Below are positions 10,601 through 22,091 of a stretch of 64,000 bases of DNA, piece after piece; the stretch's first letter is position 1, and the number at the start of each line of letters is the position of its first letter. Source of the stretch: Nelumbo lutea (taxonomy: Eukaryota > Streptophyta > Magnoliopsida > Proteales > Nelumbonaceae); the NCBI GenBank assembly GCA_022828595.1, contig JAKGHH010000002.1, positions 82,862,076 through 82,926,075 of the forward strand. The letters run 5' to 3'. The position numbers were made by a program, and so were the translations under genes. The notes under the pieces are model-generated. The model worked only from the letters and a program-made list of their open reading frames with translations, did no database searches and had not been told where the DNA came from.

Positions 10601-11260
10601 AAGATTGTTAAGAGATACAACATGGAGAACTCTAAGAAAGGAAATGTTCCTTATAGGAACGGAGTCACTCTCTCCAAGGGTATGCCTCCCAAGACTCCCT
10701 AGGGAATTGAGGGCATGAGAGATGTTCCCTATGCCTCAACCGTGGGGACCATCATGTATGCCATGCTGTCACTCAGTTAGACATTGCTCAGGCTGTGAGT
10801 GTGGTAAGAAGATACCAGTCTAACCTGGGACAAGAGCACTAGATTGTTGTGAAAAGCAAACTAAAATACCTTCAAAGGACAAAAGAGTTTTGTCTGGTAT
10901 TCGATGGTAGTTCACTATAGATCCTAAGGTATACCAGTGCCGACTACCAGTCAGACCTAGATTGTAGAAAGTCTACATCTGGTTGCATCTTTATAATGGG
11001 GTCTAGAGTAATAAGAAGAATAGTCCACGGCCCAAGCCAAGCACATTGTCATAAGTGAGGCTACCTAATGAATGAAGCTATTCATTCTGGAATTAGGAAT
11101 TCAGCATATCACCCATTCCATTGTTGTGTAATAACACTGGACCTATGGGAGATTGTTATTAGAAGGAAGCATCAGCGAAGAATGTGGTAACCCATTGACT
11201 AAGTCACTGACATAGAAAGTGTTTGAGAAACACATGGATTGTTTGAGACTAAGGCTTGGG
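10601..11260 (+). pseudogene. pol: Copia-1 RNase H remnant
   Basis: Short matches such as SVGTIMYAM near 10740, the PG..H...VK..LRYL-like region near 10830-10880 and the TSGCIF segment near 10980 follow the RT in Copia order. The end encodes KVFEKHMDC near 11219-11246, the family's usual C-terminus just before the polypurine tract. The tract itself is lost at the junction with the truncated 3' LTR. Confidence 0.7.
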
Positions 11261-12767
11261 TTTACTTGAAACTCTAAAACTGAACCTTTTTCCAGTTGTC
11301 CCTGGACCTTGGACTCGACTCGACATAGAAAGTGTTTAAGAAACCCATTGACTAAGTTACACTTGACCCCTAGACTCCTATGGTATTGCACTAGGTGTTA
11401 GATTGGGTTGCCTTTGATCTGCCAATCAATAAGATCCTTAGAAAGGGTCAAAACCTGGGTATGTTGGGGCAGTCTGAAAATTCATCTTAGTGGGTGATCA
11501 TAGTGACAAAATCAACCCCTTTGTTGGACAAAGTGAATAATCGGGGAATGCACTCTCTCTGATAAAAACCTAAACTACCAGCAATTGATTTCAAATTGTT
11601 ATGATTTGTTTTGCAAAATATATTTATATAGAGATATACATATATATTATGGTTTCCCAAAATGTTTGCAAAAGGTTTTAATTCTCAGGATCCATGTGAG
11701 TAGAGAGTGCAACATTGTACCTTGCAGCCAAGGGGGAGGTCCTCTCTTGTTAGGCAGTGTATGATCATTAAGGGCTGAGAGGTTAAGTGTAAGACCATTT
11801 AGGGATAATAAACCTGATAGGCTAGTCTCACATAAGCCCATAGTCCTTGGGCCTTCATAAGGTGCCTGGACTCAGGGTCCATTTAGTATAAATGTTGGAC
11901 CTGTTAAGAGCCCATGTTGATGGGCTCAGGGGTTCACTATCTTCAACAGCGAATTCGGCTAGGCCTTGTAACAGAAGCTAGGCTAAACCATGGCTTTTGT
12001 GGAGACCAATGCTAGGGTCCCACACTATATGAAGAGAACCAAACTAACCAGCATTTAAAGGGAAAGTGAGCTATGAGACTAAATGGGCCTAAAGCCCATT
12101 TTGAGTTGAGCTTAAGTGATTTAATTAAGTAGGCAAATTCTGGTTTATAATCTAATTAGTATTAGCTAAAAGAAAAGATAAGTCTTATTCATTTAAGAGT
12201 CCAAATCCAAATAAAGATTTTGATCAAAGAACTCTTTCCTAATTGGATTAGGAAGTTGATCCAAATAATGTTATAAATAGGGGGCAAATTCTTCTTAAAG
12301 AAGAAATTCTTTCTGCAATCTTTTTCTCCCTCTGCTCTTGCCGCCCTACCTTGTTTGGTCACCACCTCCTGGAGTGATCAAGAATAATTCTTGATATTTT
12401 TTTCTTGGTAGAAGAAACAATATGAAGTCGTGCTCACATACTCCCTACTCAATTCTTGGTGAAGAACCCCTTTGCTAATCCTGCCTCAACATAGGCTGTG
12501 TCATCTTCAATGGAGGTGGGTTTTGGTGACCACTTTGGGTGTGAACACCTACATTGGGAGTAGCTTTTGCATGGATTCCATATCAGGTATTCCTCTTCCT
12601 CTTTTGGTTTCAAATTTGGTATTGTTTGTATCAAGAACGTACCTTGAAAATGCAGTTTTCTAAATTTGGGAATTAGATTCCCAGAAGGGAGAAAGAAAAT
12701 TTTTAAAATTTCTCCCAACCTCCCTACAAGGTTCGGCCATCCATATGATGGATCTCCCTTCCCTTCA
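11261..12767 (+). repeat. Copia-1 3' LTR, 5'-truncated and rearranged
   Basis: LTR similarity starts at about 11263 (TTGGGTTTACTTGAAACTC), corresponding to about base 280 of the complete LTR, and runs to CCCTTCA at 12767. The first part of the LTR and the polypurine tract are missing. At 11313-11356 a piece that resembles the RNase H tail (ACATAGAAAGTGTTTAAGAA then CCCATTGACTAAG) replaces about 23 LTR bases. TATAAATAG lies near 12273. It ends next to CTAAT, the decayed right target duplication. Confidence 0.85.
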
Positions 12768-13440
12768 CTAATCTCTATATACATGATAATTAGCTCTCAG
12801 TTGAACATCATTTATTTTTCCCACACGTGTGCGATGCAATTGTACTCTCTTAAGAGTGCGATGACATTTTGTCACCTCAATATGCAATGAAGCTTTACCG
12901 GCTTGCACACAGGGGCACTCATTTTTTTAATAACGCAATAATACTCTCAAACATGGTGACACTTAACCCTTGTGTGATGATACTTGATTCTTTTCACAAT
13001 TGCAGCGAGTTCTAACTCTCGCGAATGCAATATTCACTTTTCATATGCGATGAACTCTATCTTTCCCATACGGTAGTACTTAACTTCGGTATGTGCAATG
13101 AAATCTAATATTCTTATGTGACAGTACTTAGTTGTGGCATGTGCGATGAAATACATCTCTTCTTCATGCAATAGTACTTAGGTTCAACGCATGCATTAAA
13201 CTCTTCACACGTGATGACCTTTTATAGGATTTAAGTTTCTTGTGTGCGATGTAGTCTCACTTTGAAAAATATTTAATTTCCTAAACTGTGATATACTCTA
13301 ACTTTCACAAGCGTAGTAAAACTCAGTTTCTTCAAATGCAACAAAATTCAATTTCCTCAAGAGGGACAGTATTCAAGTTTCTCGTATGCGATAAAATCCA
13401 ACCTTTGTACATATAGTTACTTTTTTCAGAAATACTGATA
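12768..13440 (+). repeat. ~25-bp degenerate tandem repeat array
   Basis: A run of roughly 23-27-base units alternates CATATGCGATGAA.CT and CATACGGTAGTACTTA cores, for example at 13037-13200. It spans about 12815-13410. The units are diverged and no protein frame is conserved. It belongs to the old background element, as the same kind of unit is at 888-1000. Confidence 0.75.
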
Positions 13441-13772
13441 TCTAATCGTTGCAACTGCGTTGCGTTGCAACCTCAAACACACTAAGGGGCTATGGTACAA
13501 GGATGCCAATGTGAAAATATTACAGAACCCGCATCTGTAGGACACACAGTGCCCAAATATCTTACTAGCACCACATTCAACCTACTAAGGCCTACTAGCA
13601 TGTGCTCAATCAAGACAGACTCATCAACACTTCTATGTTGCCAAAATTATAGAAGGCTATAATCAAACAGAAAATTAAGATACACTATACAAAAGTAAAA
13701 ACAAATATAGCCTTTCATTACAAAATCTGAGTAATTTATATGGTATAGAGTTCATATACATTTCACACCATA
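13441..13772 (+). other. Background-element DNA, no gene seen
   Basis: Two copies of the palindrome GTTGCAAC lie at about 13448 and 13464. The last part (13660-13770) resembles 38240-38380, which lies beside the second antisense ORF copy. Nothing coding is recognised. Confidence 0.4.
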
Positions 13773-14166
13773 TACCATTTTCTCATACGGGCTATCTCTG
13801 CCAAACTCTGCTTCCATGCTTCAAAATCTAACAGCTCCTACTCCACCTCATACTATGATACTATTTTCCATTGACGACCGCACTCATCAAGAAGGACGTT
13901 TAACTTTTTTGTCTCCTTTGAAAGATCGACTCAACGACCTTGAGGGGTAGGCTAAATTTTTTAGAGATTGCACAAAAAGAAACTGAGACCCCTTGAGACC
14001 AGCTTTCCAAAACACGTGGGCCAGCAAAACAACCCGCTCCTCAATCTGGTCCATTTGGAAACCCAGAGCAAAAAAGAACTCACAAGTCCTCAGCCAATGT
14101 GCAAATCCAGACCACGAAAGCTCATATGTGGATTGGTCCATAATACAATTCATCATTGTCGCAATT
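13773..14166 (-). pseudogene. Antisense ORF remnant of Tat/Ogre-like element, copy 1, C-terminal part
   Basis: On the minus strand this encodes QSTYELSWSGFAHWLRTCEF, GFQMDQIEERVVLLAHVFWK and ends near AWKQSLAEIARMRKW. The intact-order paralogue at 38381-39117 has GFKMDQIEE, VVLLAHIFWKA and SLEEITRMRDE. I do not recognise a catalytic domain; the sequence looks helical and possibly coiled-coil. The reading is cut at 14166 by Gypsy-1 and continues at 23360-23476 and then 36745-36960. Position after pol and opposite strand fit the extra antisense ORFs known in Tat/Ogre-type Gypsy elements. Confidence 0.6.
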
Positions 14167-15422
14167 TGATGTGTGCGCATGTTATACATTATTTTTATTG
14201 CTTTATACATGGTTTTGATGATGAGTTTCAATGGTTTTTACCCTAATTGAGCAGAATTTCAGGAAGCTAGGAGTTTGGGACAGTCTAGGGTGAAGAGAGC
14301 GTGAAGACATGTAGATATGGCAGAAAGGGAAGCACTTCGGCCCATCAAGAAGAAAGGCCCGGCCAAAACCCTATGGGAGAACACTTCGGCCCACCAAGGA
14401 GAGCAGCCCAACAGTAGTTTGGCCCACCAAGAACTGTAGCCCTAAGGGAGGCTCCAAAAGATGGCTGACATTAGAGAATTGAAAGAGGCTGAAAGGAAGA
14501 GTATAAAAGAAAAGAAAAAAAGGAAATTAGGGTTCAGACCCCTAAAGACAAAATCCAAGAGGAGAAGTGCCGGAGAAGGAAAGAAGGCTGTTGAATGTGA
14601 ATTGAAGAGAAGATCGAAGATTGATGCAGAAATCCTAGGTTGTCTTCTTCTTTGATTCTGCGAATTTGGTAACCTAGATTCAATTAGGGTTTCATGGTTT
14701 TTCTTTGTTGAATCTTTCCTTCTTTCTGTTCTTTGAATCAAGATGGATGTTAATTCAGATTTGTACTTAAAAATTTAAGCAGATCTGATTGATTGTGATT
14801 CATTCTTGGGATTTCTTGATTAGGGTTTTTGATTAATAGAGTAATCTTGGCCAAATTATTCTTGTTTCTTGGATTGCTTGAATTGCTTGAGAAAGGGTTT
14901 AGGTAATCAGGTCAACTGATCAATAAAATGGATTGAATGCATCTTAAAGATAATATGCATGATTCATTTGCCATTCATTCAACTAGAATTAATTTTTTTC
15001 AAAATCCTTGTTCTTAATGCATCTATGGCGATTAAATTTCTGATAGAGATATAGGAATTGTTGCTCATAGATAGAGTGGGTTATGCTCGAGAGAGGCTGC
15101 TCATACAATTAGGGTTTAGCCAACCCATGACTGAATTCACTTCGGTTGGACAACTTAATGATTTAATTGCTAAACCGATTCTGCTAGTATTTGCATGCAG
15201 TAATTCTTCTCATCATTAAAGGCGGTCTGATCCAAGAATGCTTAGGGTAGTTTGCTAATTAGGAGTTAGGTTTTTCCTTGTTTAATCTTTTGGTTTGTTA
15301 GATAACAAAAGGCTGATTCAATACTAGTAGTTGTTGGATTAATCCCTATGGGAACGATACTCTACTCATCATCATATTACTTGATTGGCTAGTGCACTTG
15401 CTAGTGTCTTCTAAACGCACCA
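14167..15422 (+). repeat. Gypsy-1 5' LTR
   Basis: Begins TGATGTGTGCGCATG and ends CTAAACGCACCA, 1256 bases. TATAAAA at 14502-14508 is the likely core promoter. The end region carries TCCCTATGGGAACGATAC (15343-15360) and CTAGTGCACTTGCTAG (15389-15404), both shared with the LTRs at 1-887 and 51310-52757. Confidence 0.93.
14502..14508 (+). promoter_or_regulatory. TATA box of Gypsy-1 5' LTR
   Basis: TATAAAA in the 5' LTR reads TATCAAA at the same place in the 3' LTR (about 22438). One of the two copies has therefore mutated since insertion. Confidence 0.6.
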
Positions 15423-15428
15423 AGTTTT

Positions 15429-15446
15429 TGGCAACACTGCCGGGGA
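15429..15446 (+). other. Gypsy-1 primer binding site, tRNA-Asp type, degraded
   Basis: TGGCAACACTGCCGGGGA follows the LTR end by six bases. The usual Athila site complementary to the tRNA-Asp 3' end is TGGCGCCGTTGCCGGGGA. The right half is intact and the left half is mutated. Confidence 0.82.
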
Positions 15447-15553
15447 TTATCACAACAATATTAGGAACCATCTACTATTGTTAATCTAATTTTGTGCAAT
15501 ATGTTCATGATATGTGTGTATTAGTATCTTTATGACTTTGACTTGTACAGTTT

Positions 15554-16992
15554 ATGACACGTAGAAGTGAAAAGGAGAGCATCACCTACGATCCAGAGAT
15601 TGAACGAACTCTCCGTTGTTGCATTAGAGCTTCTAGGCAAGAGAAAGTTGAAAGTACAAAGATAGCCAAGCAAAGGACTATAATGGACTATGCCAAACCA
15701 ACCCTCACCGGGGCAGCCTCGAGCATTGTGAGACCAGCAATAGCTGCTAACAACTTCGAGATCAAACTAGCAATCATTCAGATGATCCAGAACACAGTTC
15801 AGTTCTGCAGCTTAGCTAATGATGATCCGAACACTCACATTGCCAACTTCTTAGAGATATGTGACACATTCAAGCACAACGGAGTTAGTGATGATGTGGT
15901 GATGCTCAGATTATTTCTATTCTCATTGAAGGACAAGGCTAAGACTTAGCTGAACTCTCTACCAGCTGGATCGATCTCTACTTGGAATGAAATGGCCAGC
16001 CGCTTCCTATCCAAGTATTTTCCTTCGTCTAAGACTGCAAAGATGCGGAATGATATCACCACCTTCTTTCAACAGGACAGGGAGTCATTATAGGAGTCAT
16101 GTGAGCGTTACAAGGAATTACTAAGGAAGGTTCCTCATCATGGACTTCCCGTATGGCTCCCAAGTTCAGATGTTCTACAACGGATTGACTGAAGCAAATA
16201 AGAATATTATGGACGTTGTAGCTGGAGGATCCATTAATAACAAGACCCCTGAAGTTGCCCATGCACTCATTGAGGAGATGGCTGCAAACAATTACCAGTG
16301 GCATTCCGAGATAGCCCAAGTTAGGAGACAACCCAATCTTCACAATGTAGACACCTATACAGCATTATCTACACAAATTGGTGCCCTCAACAAGAAGATA
16401 GATGAAATGCAATTGGCAGCCATGCATGTCCAAACCATAGTCTGTGAATGGTGTGGGGAAGGTCATAAAAGCACTGAATGTCAAGTTGGAAATCAATTCA
16501 TGCAGTCCCCCGAGCAAGTAGATTTCATAGGGAATTTGCAAAGGCAGCAAGGTAATCAGTACACTCGTGCATTCAATCCCGGATGGAGGAATCATCCCAA
16601 TTTGTCTTGGTCAAATCAAAATGTGGTGAAACCCTTCTATCAAAATTTCACTCAGCCAGAAAAGAAATCTAATCTAGAGGAGCTGATGACCAAGTTCATA
16701 GCAAGTGCGGAAACGAGATTCAGAACCAAGAGGCATCGATCAAGACTCGGAAACTCAAGTGGGGCAGTTGGCACAGATGATATCCTCTAGAGTCCAAGGC
16801 GCTTTACCAAGCAATACCGAAGCAAATCCAAGAGAGCAGGTGCAAGCCATTACTTTGAGAAGTGGTAAGGAGCTGCAAGAGGTGGAGAAGAAAGCAAAAG
16901 GAAGAGGGTAAGATGGGTGCAACCCTAGAAACCAAAAAGAAAGAGGAAGAGCAGTCTAATTTTAAGGAGACAAGTCAACAGCCGCAAGTACC
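15554..16992 (+). pseudogene. gag: Gypsy-1 gag (Athila) remnant
   Basis: The first frame (15554-15949) contains NNFEIKLAIIQMIQNTVQF and ANFLEICDTFKHNGVSDDVV, the Athila retrotransposon-gag domain. It continues past TAG at 15947 with LNSLPAGSISTWNEMASRF and NDITTF. A frameshift near 16150 leads to the frame 16140-16790 (QVQMFYNGL, EEMAANNYQW). A zinc knuckle CEWCGEGHKSTEC (CX2CX3HX4C) lies near 16441-16480. A second frameshift near 16715 leads to QVGQLAQMISSR and REQVQAITLRSGK (to 16911). It would form the particle core; at least two frameshifts and two stops disable it. Confidence 0.88.
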
Positions 16993-17753
16993 ATTTCCCA
17001 ATAGGCTTAAGCAACACAAAATGGAAAAGGAATTCGGTAAGTTTCTTGAAATTTTCAAGAGTTTACATATTCCTTTTGCAGATGCCTTAGCCTAGATGTC
17101 GCACTATGCTAATTTTCTAAAGGAAATATTGGCAAACAAAAGGAAACTGGGAGACGTGGCTACAGTTGCACTGAATGAAGAATGCTCAGCAATCCTCTTC
17201 AACAAGCTACCTCAGAAACTAAAAGATCCAGGGAGTTTCACTATTCCTTGCGTTATAGGCAGTTTGAAAATTAACAAGGCTTTGTGTGATTTAGGAGTTA
17301 CTATAAATTTGATGCCCTATTCGGTTTTTAAGAAATTAGGGTTTAGGGTTGGGTGAACCCCAACCCACTAGAGTTGCATTGCAATTAGCTGATAGGTCCA
17401 TCAAGCATCCTAGGGGAATCATAGAAGATGTGCTTGTTAAGGTTGATAAATTTATTTTTCCAGTAGATTTCATAATGTTAGACATGCAAGAGGATGTTGA
17501 TGTCCCACTTATCCCAGGGTGACCCTTTCTAACTACAGGAAAGGCAATGATTGATGTCCAAGAAGGGCAACTCAGCCTTAGGATTCAGGATGAGGAAGTA
17601 ATTTTTAAAATGTCTGATGCTATGAAACATGCACCTTCTAGTGACGATTCATGTTACATGATAGATGTTATTGATTATGCGGTTGGTGGTTGTTTTTAGG
17701 TTAATAGGTCGGTTGATCCCCTTGAGCTATGCATACAAGAAGGAGAAGCCAAA
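16993..17753 (+). pseudogene. pol: Gypsy-1 aspartic protease remnant
   Basis: NFLKEILANKRKL, then NEECSAILFNKLPQKLKDPG and INKALCDLGVTINLMP form the Athila protease region. The active-site motif is DLGV where relatives have DLGA. After a frameshift near 17355 the reading continues with LQLADRSIKHPRGIIEDVLV and FPVDFIMLDM. Stops at 17093, 17519 and 17697 are also present. A retropepsin would cut Gag-Pol. Confidence 0.85.
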
Positions 17754-19440
17754 ATGGGAGAAAACGAAGAGATGCAAAGCATGGTGGTGTACCTGAATGC
17801 CAACCCACAGTTTCAAGGGAAGGGGTTCATCAAGTTGGAGAGCTTGGACAGACCCTCGATGACAGAAAGCAAGCCTTCAATCGAAGAGCCACCCACCATT
17901 GAGCTGAAGAAACTCCCACCGCATCTGGAGTTTGCCTTCTTAGAAGCACCATTAGCCCAACTAGTGATCATATCAGCAGCCTTGACCACTTTACAGAAGG
18001 AAAAACTATTGTGGGTGTTATGGGAACACAAGACAGCTCTGGCTTGGAAGATAGCAAACATCAAGGGTATCAACCCGTCCATATGCACTCATAAAATTCT
18101 GATGGAAGATGGAAGCAAGCTCTCGGTTCAGCCCCAAAGACGCCTAAACCCGAACATGAAGGATGTGGTGAAGGTAGAAGTCATCAAGCTGTTAGACGCA
18201 GGTATCATTTATCCGATCTTCGATAGCTCATGGGTGAGCCCCGTACAAGTATTGCCCAGAAAAGGTGGCATGAGTGTGGTACCGAATGCGAAGAATGAGC
18301 TCATACCGACTAGGATGGTTACCGGGTGGCGAGTGTGCATTGATTATAGAAAATTAAACGAAGCCACATGCAATGATCATTTCCCTCTACCCTTCATCGA
18401 TCAAATGCTAGAGAGGCTAGCCGGACATGAGTTTTATTGTTTCTTAGATGGGTACTCGGGCTATAATCATATACCGATTTCACCAGAAGATCATGAGAAT
18501 ACCACCTTCACATGTCCCTATGGTACCTATGCTTAAAGGAGGATGCCATTCGGTTTATGCAATGCTCCAGCAACATTCCAAAGGTGCATGATGGCGATAT
18601 TTTCTGATATGGTTGAGAAGTTTATGGAGATTTTCATGGACGACTTTCAGCCTTTGGTTCTTCCTTCGACGCATGTTTACATAACTTGGAAAAGGTACTC
18701 AAGCATTGCAAGGAAACCCATCTAGTGATGAACTGGGAGAAATGTCACTTCATGGTGCGAGAAGGTTTTGGGCATAAGGTTTCACAGAGAGGGATTGAGG
18801 TGGACAAAGCCAAGGTGGAGACAATTGGGATGTTTCCACCACCAACATCCGTCCAGTCTATGAGAAGCTTCTTGGGACATGCAGGATTCTACATAAGGTT
18901 CATCAAGGATTTCTCCAAGATAGCTAAGCCATTGTCTAATTTGCTGCAAAAGGATGTGCCATTCGATTTCACAAAGGAATGTCTAGAAGCATTCACCATC
19001 TTGAAGGACAAGCTGATTAATGCCCCGATCATAATAGCATCGGATTGGACACTCACTTTTGAGTTGATGTGCAATGCGAGTGATTCAGCAGTTGGAGCTG
19101 TTCTAGGACAAAGAGTGAACAAATATTTTCAGCCAATTTACTATGCTAGCAGGACCTTGAATGGAGCTCAACAGAATTACACCACAACGGAAAAGGAACT
19201 ACTAGCAGTAATTTTTTCTTTTGATAAATTTCGTTCATATCTGATTTTGTCCAAGGTCATTGTGTATACAGATCACTCAGCACTCAGACATCTACTTGCA
19301 AAGAAGGATGCAAAGCCAAGGCTGATCATGTGGATCCTGTTGCTGCAAGAGTTTGATGTTGAAATCCGTGACAAAAAGGGTACCGAGAACCTAGCCGCAG
19401 ATCATCTTTCCCGATTAGAGAATGCAAATTTGGAAGGGAA
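17754..19440 (+). pseudogene. pol: Gypsy-1 reverse transcriptase and RNase H remnant
   Basis: The frame 17754-18536 covers the N-terminal RT: LKKLPPHLEFAFL, WVSPVQVLPRKGG, GWRVCIDYRKLNEAT, PLPFIDQMLERLAG and YSGYNHIPI. A stop at 18534 precedes RRMPFGLCNAPATFQRCM. The catalytic box is FMDDF (18633-18647), an accepted variant of Y.DD. A frameshift near 18650 leads to the long frame from 18686, with [20 protein letters not shown] and RNase H blocks [27 protein letters not shown] and [12 protein letters not shown]. The frame then runs uninterrupted into integrase. It copies RNA into cDNA and degrades the RNA. Confidence 0.9.
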
Positions 19441-20777
19441 GATAACTAGCACCCTCCAAGATGAGTTTCTGGATGAGCAGCTCTATTCCATTCAGGTAGA
19501 TACATCCCCTTGGTATGCTGATTTTTCAAATTATCTTATTGGAAACGTTCTCCCTCCTAATCTTTTATATCAGCAGAGGAGGAAATTCTTCTCTGATGTG
19601 AAACACTATTTGTGGGAGGACCACTTTCTGTATAAACTTTGTGCAGATCAGATCATTCGGAGGTGTGTCCCCAACGAGGAGATGGAGTCGGTACTCCGAT
19701 ATTCCCATAATCGAGAAGTAGGAGGCCATTTTGGAGCCAACCGCACTGCAGCCAAGGTGTTACAATCAGGTTTCTATTGGCCCACCTTGTTCAAGGATGC
19801 TCACAGGTATGTGTCCACATGTGACCAGTGCCAGAGGACAAGTAACATCTCTCAACAGAATGAAATGCCTCTCACTAATATATATATCTGTGAAATTTTT
19901 GATGTATGGGGTATTGACTTCATGGGACCCTTCCCAAATTCTTTTCGAAATAAATACATCCTAGTTGTTGTTGACTATGTGTCCAAATGGGTGGAAGCCA
20001 TGGATTTACCCACAAATGACTCTAGGAGAGTAGTGCATTTCCTCAAAAAACTATTCACTTGATTCGGCACACCTCACGCCATAATTAGTGATAGGGGAAC
20101 TCATTTCTCCAACACCCAATTTTAGCGACTGATGTGAAAATATGGTGTCATGCATAAATTAGCAACCCCATATCACCCTCAAACCAGTGGCCAAGTCGAA
20201 TTAGCTAATAGGGAACTAAAAAGAATTTTGGAGAAGACGGTAGACTTGTCTAGGAAGGATTGGTCAGTCAAACTAGATGATGCATTGTGGGGATATAGGA
20301 CTGCATACAAAACACCCATCGGCCTGTCCCCATATAGGTTGGTCTTTGGAAAACCATGTCATTTACCTATTGAACTTGAGCATAAGGCATATTCGGACCT
20401 AAAGCTATTAAATTTTGACTTGCAGGCCGCAGGTGAACAGAGACGAATGCAGCTAAATGAAATGGATGAATTCAGACTTGTTGCCTATAAGAATGCCAAG
20501 ATCTACAAGGAAAAAACCAAACGATGGCATGACAAGAATTTATCGAGGCGTGGGACATCAAGTATTATTGTATAATTCATGCCTCCGGTTGTTCCCAGGA
20601 AAGCTAAAATCAAGGTGGTCTGGACCTTTCACCATATCACAAGTTTTCCCTCATGGAGCTGTAGAGGTGACGCACCTGATACAAGGCACATTTAAGGTTA
20701 ATGGTCAGTGCCTCAAACCATATATAGTGGATGGAACAGTGCCTAACCCATCAACTATGTACCTAGACAATCGTTGA
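19441..20777 (+). pseudogene. pol: Gypsy-1 integrase remnant
   Basis: The zinc region reads [20 protein letters not shown] then CDQCQR (H-H-C-C). The core has [10 protein letters not shown], then ISDRGTHF and [19 protein letters not shown], the D, D and E positions. [20 protein letters not shown] and a C-terminal [20 protein letters not shown] follow, and the frame ends at 20775-20777. Stops occur at 20060, 20125 and 20137, and a frameshift lies near 20550. No chromodomain is present, as expected for Athila. Confidence 0.9.
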
Positions 20778-21529
20778 TGCCATTGGAATGTCGAGCTTCA
20801 GATAGAAAACAAGTGCTTATTGGGAAGAAACCCAATGCTGATGAGTAGTTTATTTATTTATTTATTTGTTTTTATGTTTTTCTTTTTTTTTTCATATCGT
20901 TCAAGTTTTTAGGGTGTTAATTTTGTAGATTGTTGATCACTCCTAGTGTTTCTCATTCTCTCCTCCTAGTTTCTTGTGATCCTTAGCAGTTAGAGGGTCC
21001 AATGAAGGAGCCATTCCAGATTTCAGAATGCTCTTCAGGGAAGTTCTCTAAACCCCTTCAAATGCTTGAAGTCCCATTGCTCACATTGCTGAATTCATCT
21101 TCACACTCTATTTATATGAACATTGAGGACAATGTTCATGATAAGTGTGGGGGAGGATATAGCTATGCACCTCAATCACCCTAATACATAAATACATTGA
21201 TAGGATGCATGTAACTGGAAATTCCCTCAATATTATTGTTGTCTATAAGGTGAATTCCAAGAGGGAATACGATGAAGTTGAAGGAAATCACTGTAAGTGC
21301 TAGATTTTGTTCCTATGAAGTATCCAATTTTATCACAATACATGAGGATGAGGAAGTCAAATAGGATTTTCATCATGACCAGCAATAACTCTACTCATGT
21401 GTATAGTGCACTTGATTGAAATCTTAATGATCATTCGAGCTATTAGTGCGTCATGGACTGTTAATGCATAACGTCAACAATTGATTCAAAAAAAAAAGAA
21501 GAGAAAAGAGAAGAAGAAAGGACAAAGTC

Positions 21530-21645
21530 TGAATTACTCCACTATCATAAATTGAATAGTAAGACTAGCAGTTTATGATATGAGTTCAGTCCCAACTCCG
21601 CTATCTCAAGTTGAATAGTAAAACTAGCGACTTGGAATATGAGTA
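21530..21645 (+). repeat. Two-copy ~57-base repeat with inverted arms in Gypsy-1 3' region
   Basis: The block CT.C.CTATC....TTGAATAGTAA followed by ACTAGC occurs at about 21539 and 21596. Each copy has outward arms (ATCATAAATT with TTTATGAT, and ATCTCAAGTT with GACTTGGAAT) that could pair as small hairpins. Confidence 0.6.
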
Positions 21646-22078
21646 TTGTTATCTGCCTCTAGCCTGTGACCCGTGTGAGATGGAGCATAAAATGCACTCA
21701 GACCAAAAGAAAACATTTAAATATTTTGGTGACGGCTGAGGTTCAAGGGGACAAAAATATAGTTGGAAGTTCAATTTAGTGCATTGACAGGATTTGAGAC
21801 CAAGCTCAAGGTGATGGTTAATTATGGCAGTCAAGGAGTTGCTATACATATTGAACGGACTTGAGTGCTGGAGCATGAAGAATCTCATATTCTCCCTTTC
21901 CTTTGTTCTTATGAATGTGGTAAGAGTGGCCAATCAAGGAGATGAATCAAAATGTTTATGCAGGATTCCCGACCACTTAATGCATTGTCATCCTAAAATT
22001 CATTCGGTAGATGGTAATAATCTAGGGAATGATCAGTTTATGGGTAATATCTTTGCTTGAGGACAAGCAAAAGCTTAA

Positions 22079-22090
22079 GTGTGGGGGTGT
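22079..22090 (+). other. Gypsy-1 polypurine tract
   Basis: GTGTGGGGGTGT lies directly before the 3' LTR and would prime plus-strand synthesis. Confidence 0.8.
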
Positions 22091-22091
22091 T

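Larger units (their letters stand above)
2485..12767 (+). mobile_element. Copia-1: Angela/BARE-like Copia retrotransposon with nested solo LTR
   Basis: The element runs from a TGTTAG 5' LTR start to a CCTTCA 3' LTR end and is flanked by TTAAT/CTAAT. Order is LTR, tRNA-Met-type primer site, leader, gag, protease, integrase, RT, RNase H, LTR, which is Copia order. The GAG-pre-integrase motif, the [11 protein letters not shown] block and the long LTR family with a TATGCCCTTAG start resemble the Angela/BARE lineage; that assignment is inference. All domains carry stops or frameshifts. RT is separated from integrase by a solo LTR of the same family at 7926-9864. The two outer LTRs differ by large internal deletions, so the element is old and dead. 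Confidence 0.9.
20778..22091 (+). other. Gypsy-1 3' region, no env seen
   Basis: It begins with CTTATTGGGAAGAAACCCAA, a sequence typical just after Athila pol. Some Athila elements carry an env-like ORF here, but I see no transmembrane or signal segment of useful length. Short frames at 21002-21184 and 21824-22060 have no recognisable domain. The end, GAGGACAAGCAAAAGCTTAA, leads into the polypurine tract. Confidence 0.6.

Noticed and set aside
14442..14741. Minus-strand ORF in Gypsy-1 5' LTR, with a longer partner at 22184-22678 in the 3' LTR
   Set aside because: The two LTR copies do not keep the same open length, the composition is simple (Phe, Leu, Ser) and no domain is known; treated as chance.
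20778..22091. env-like ORF of Gypsy-1
   Set aside because: No open frame of useful length, signal peptide or membrane segment could be found.
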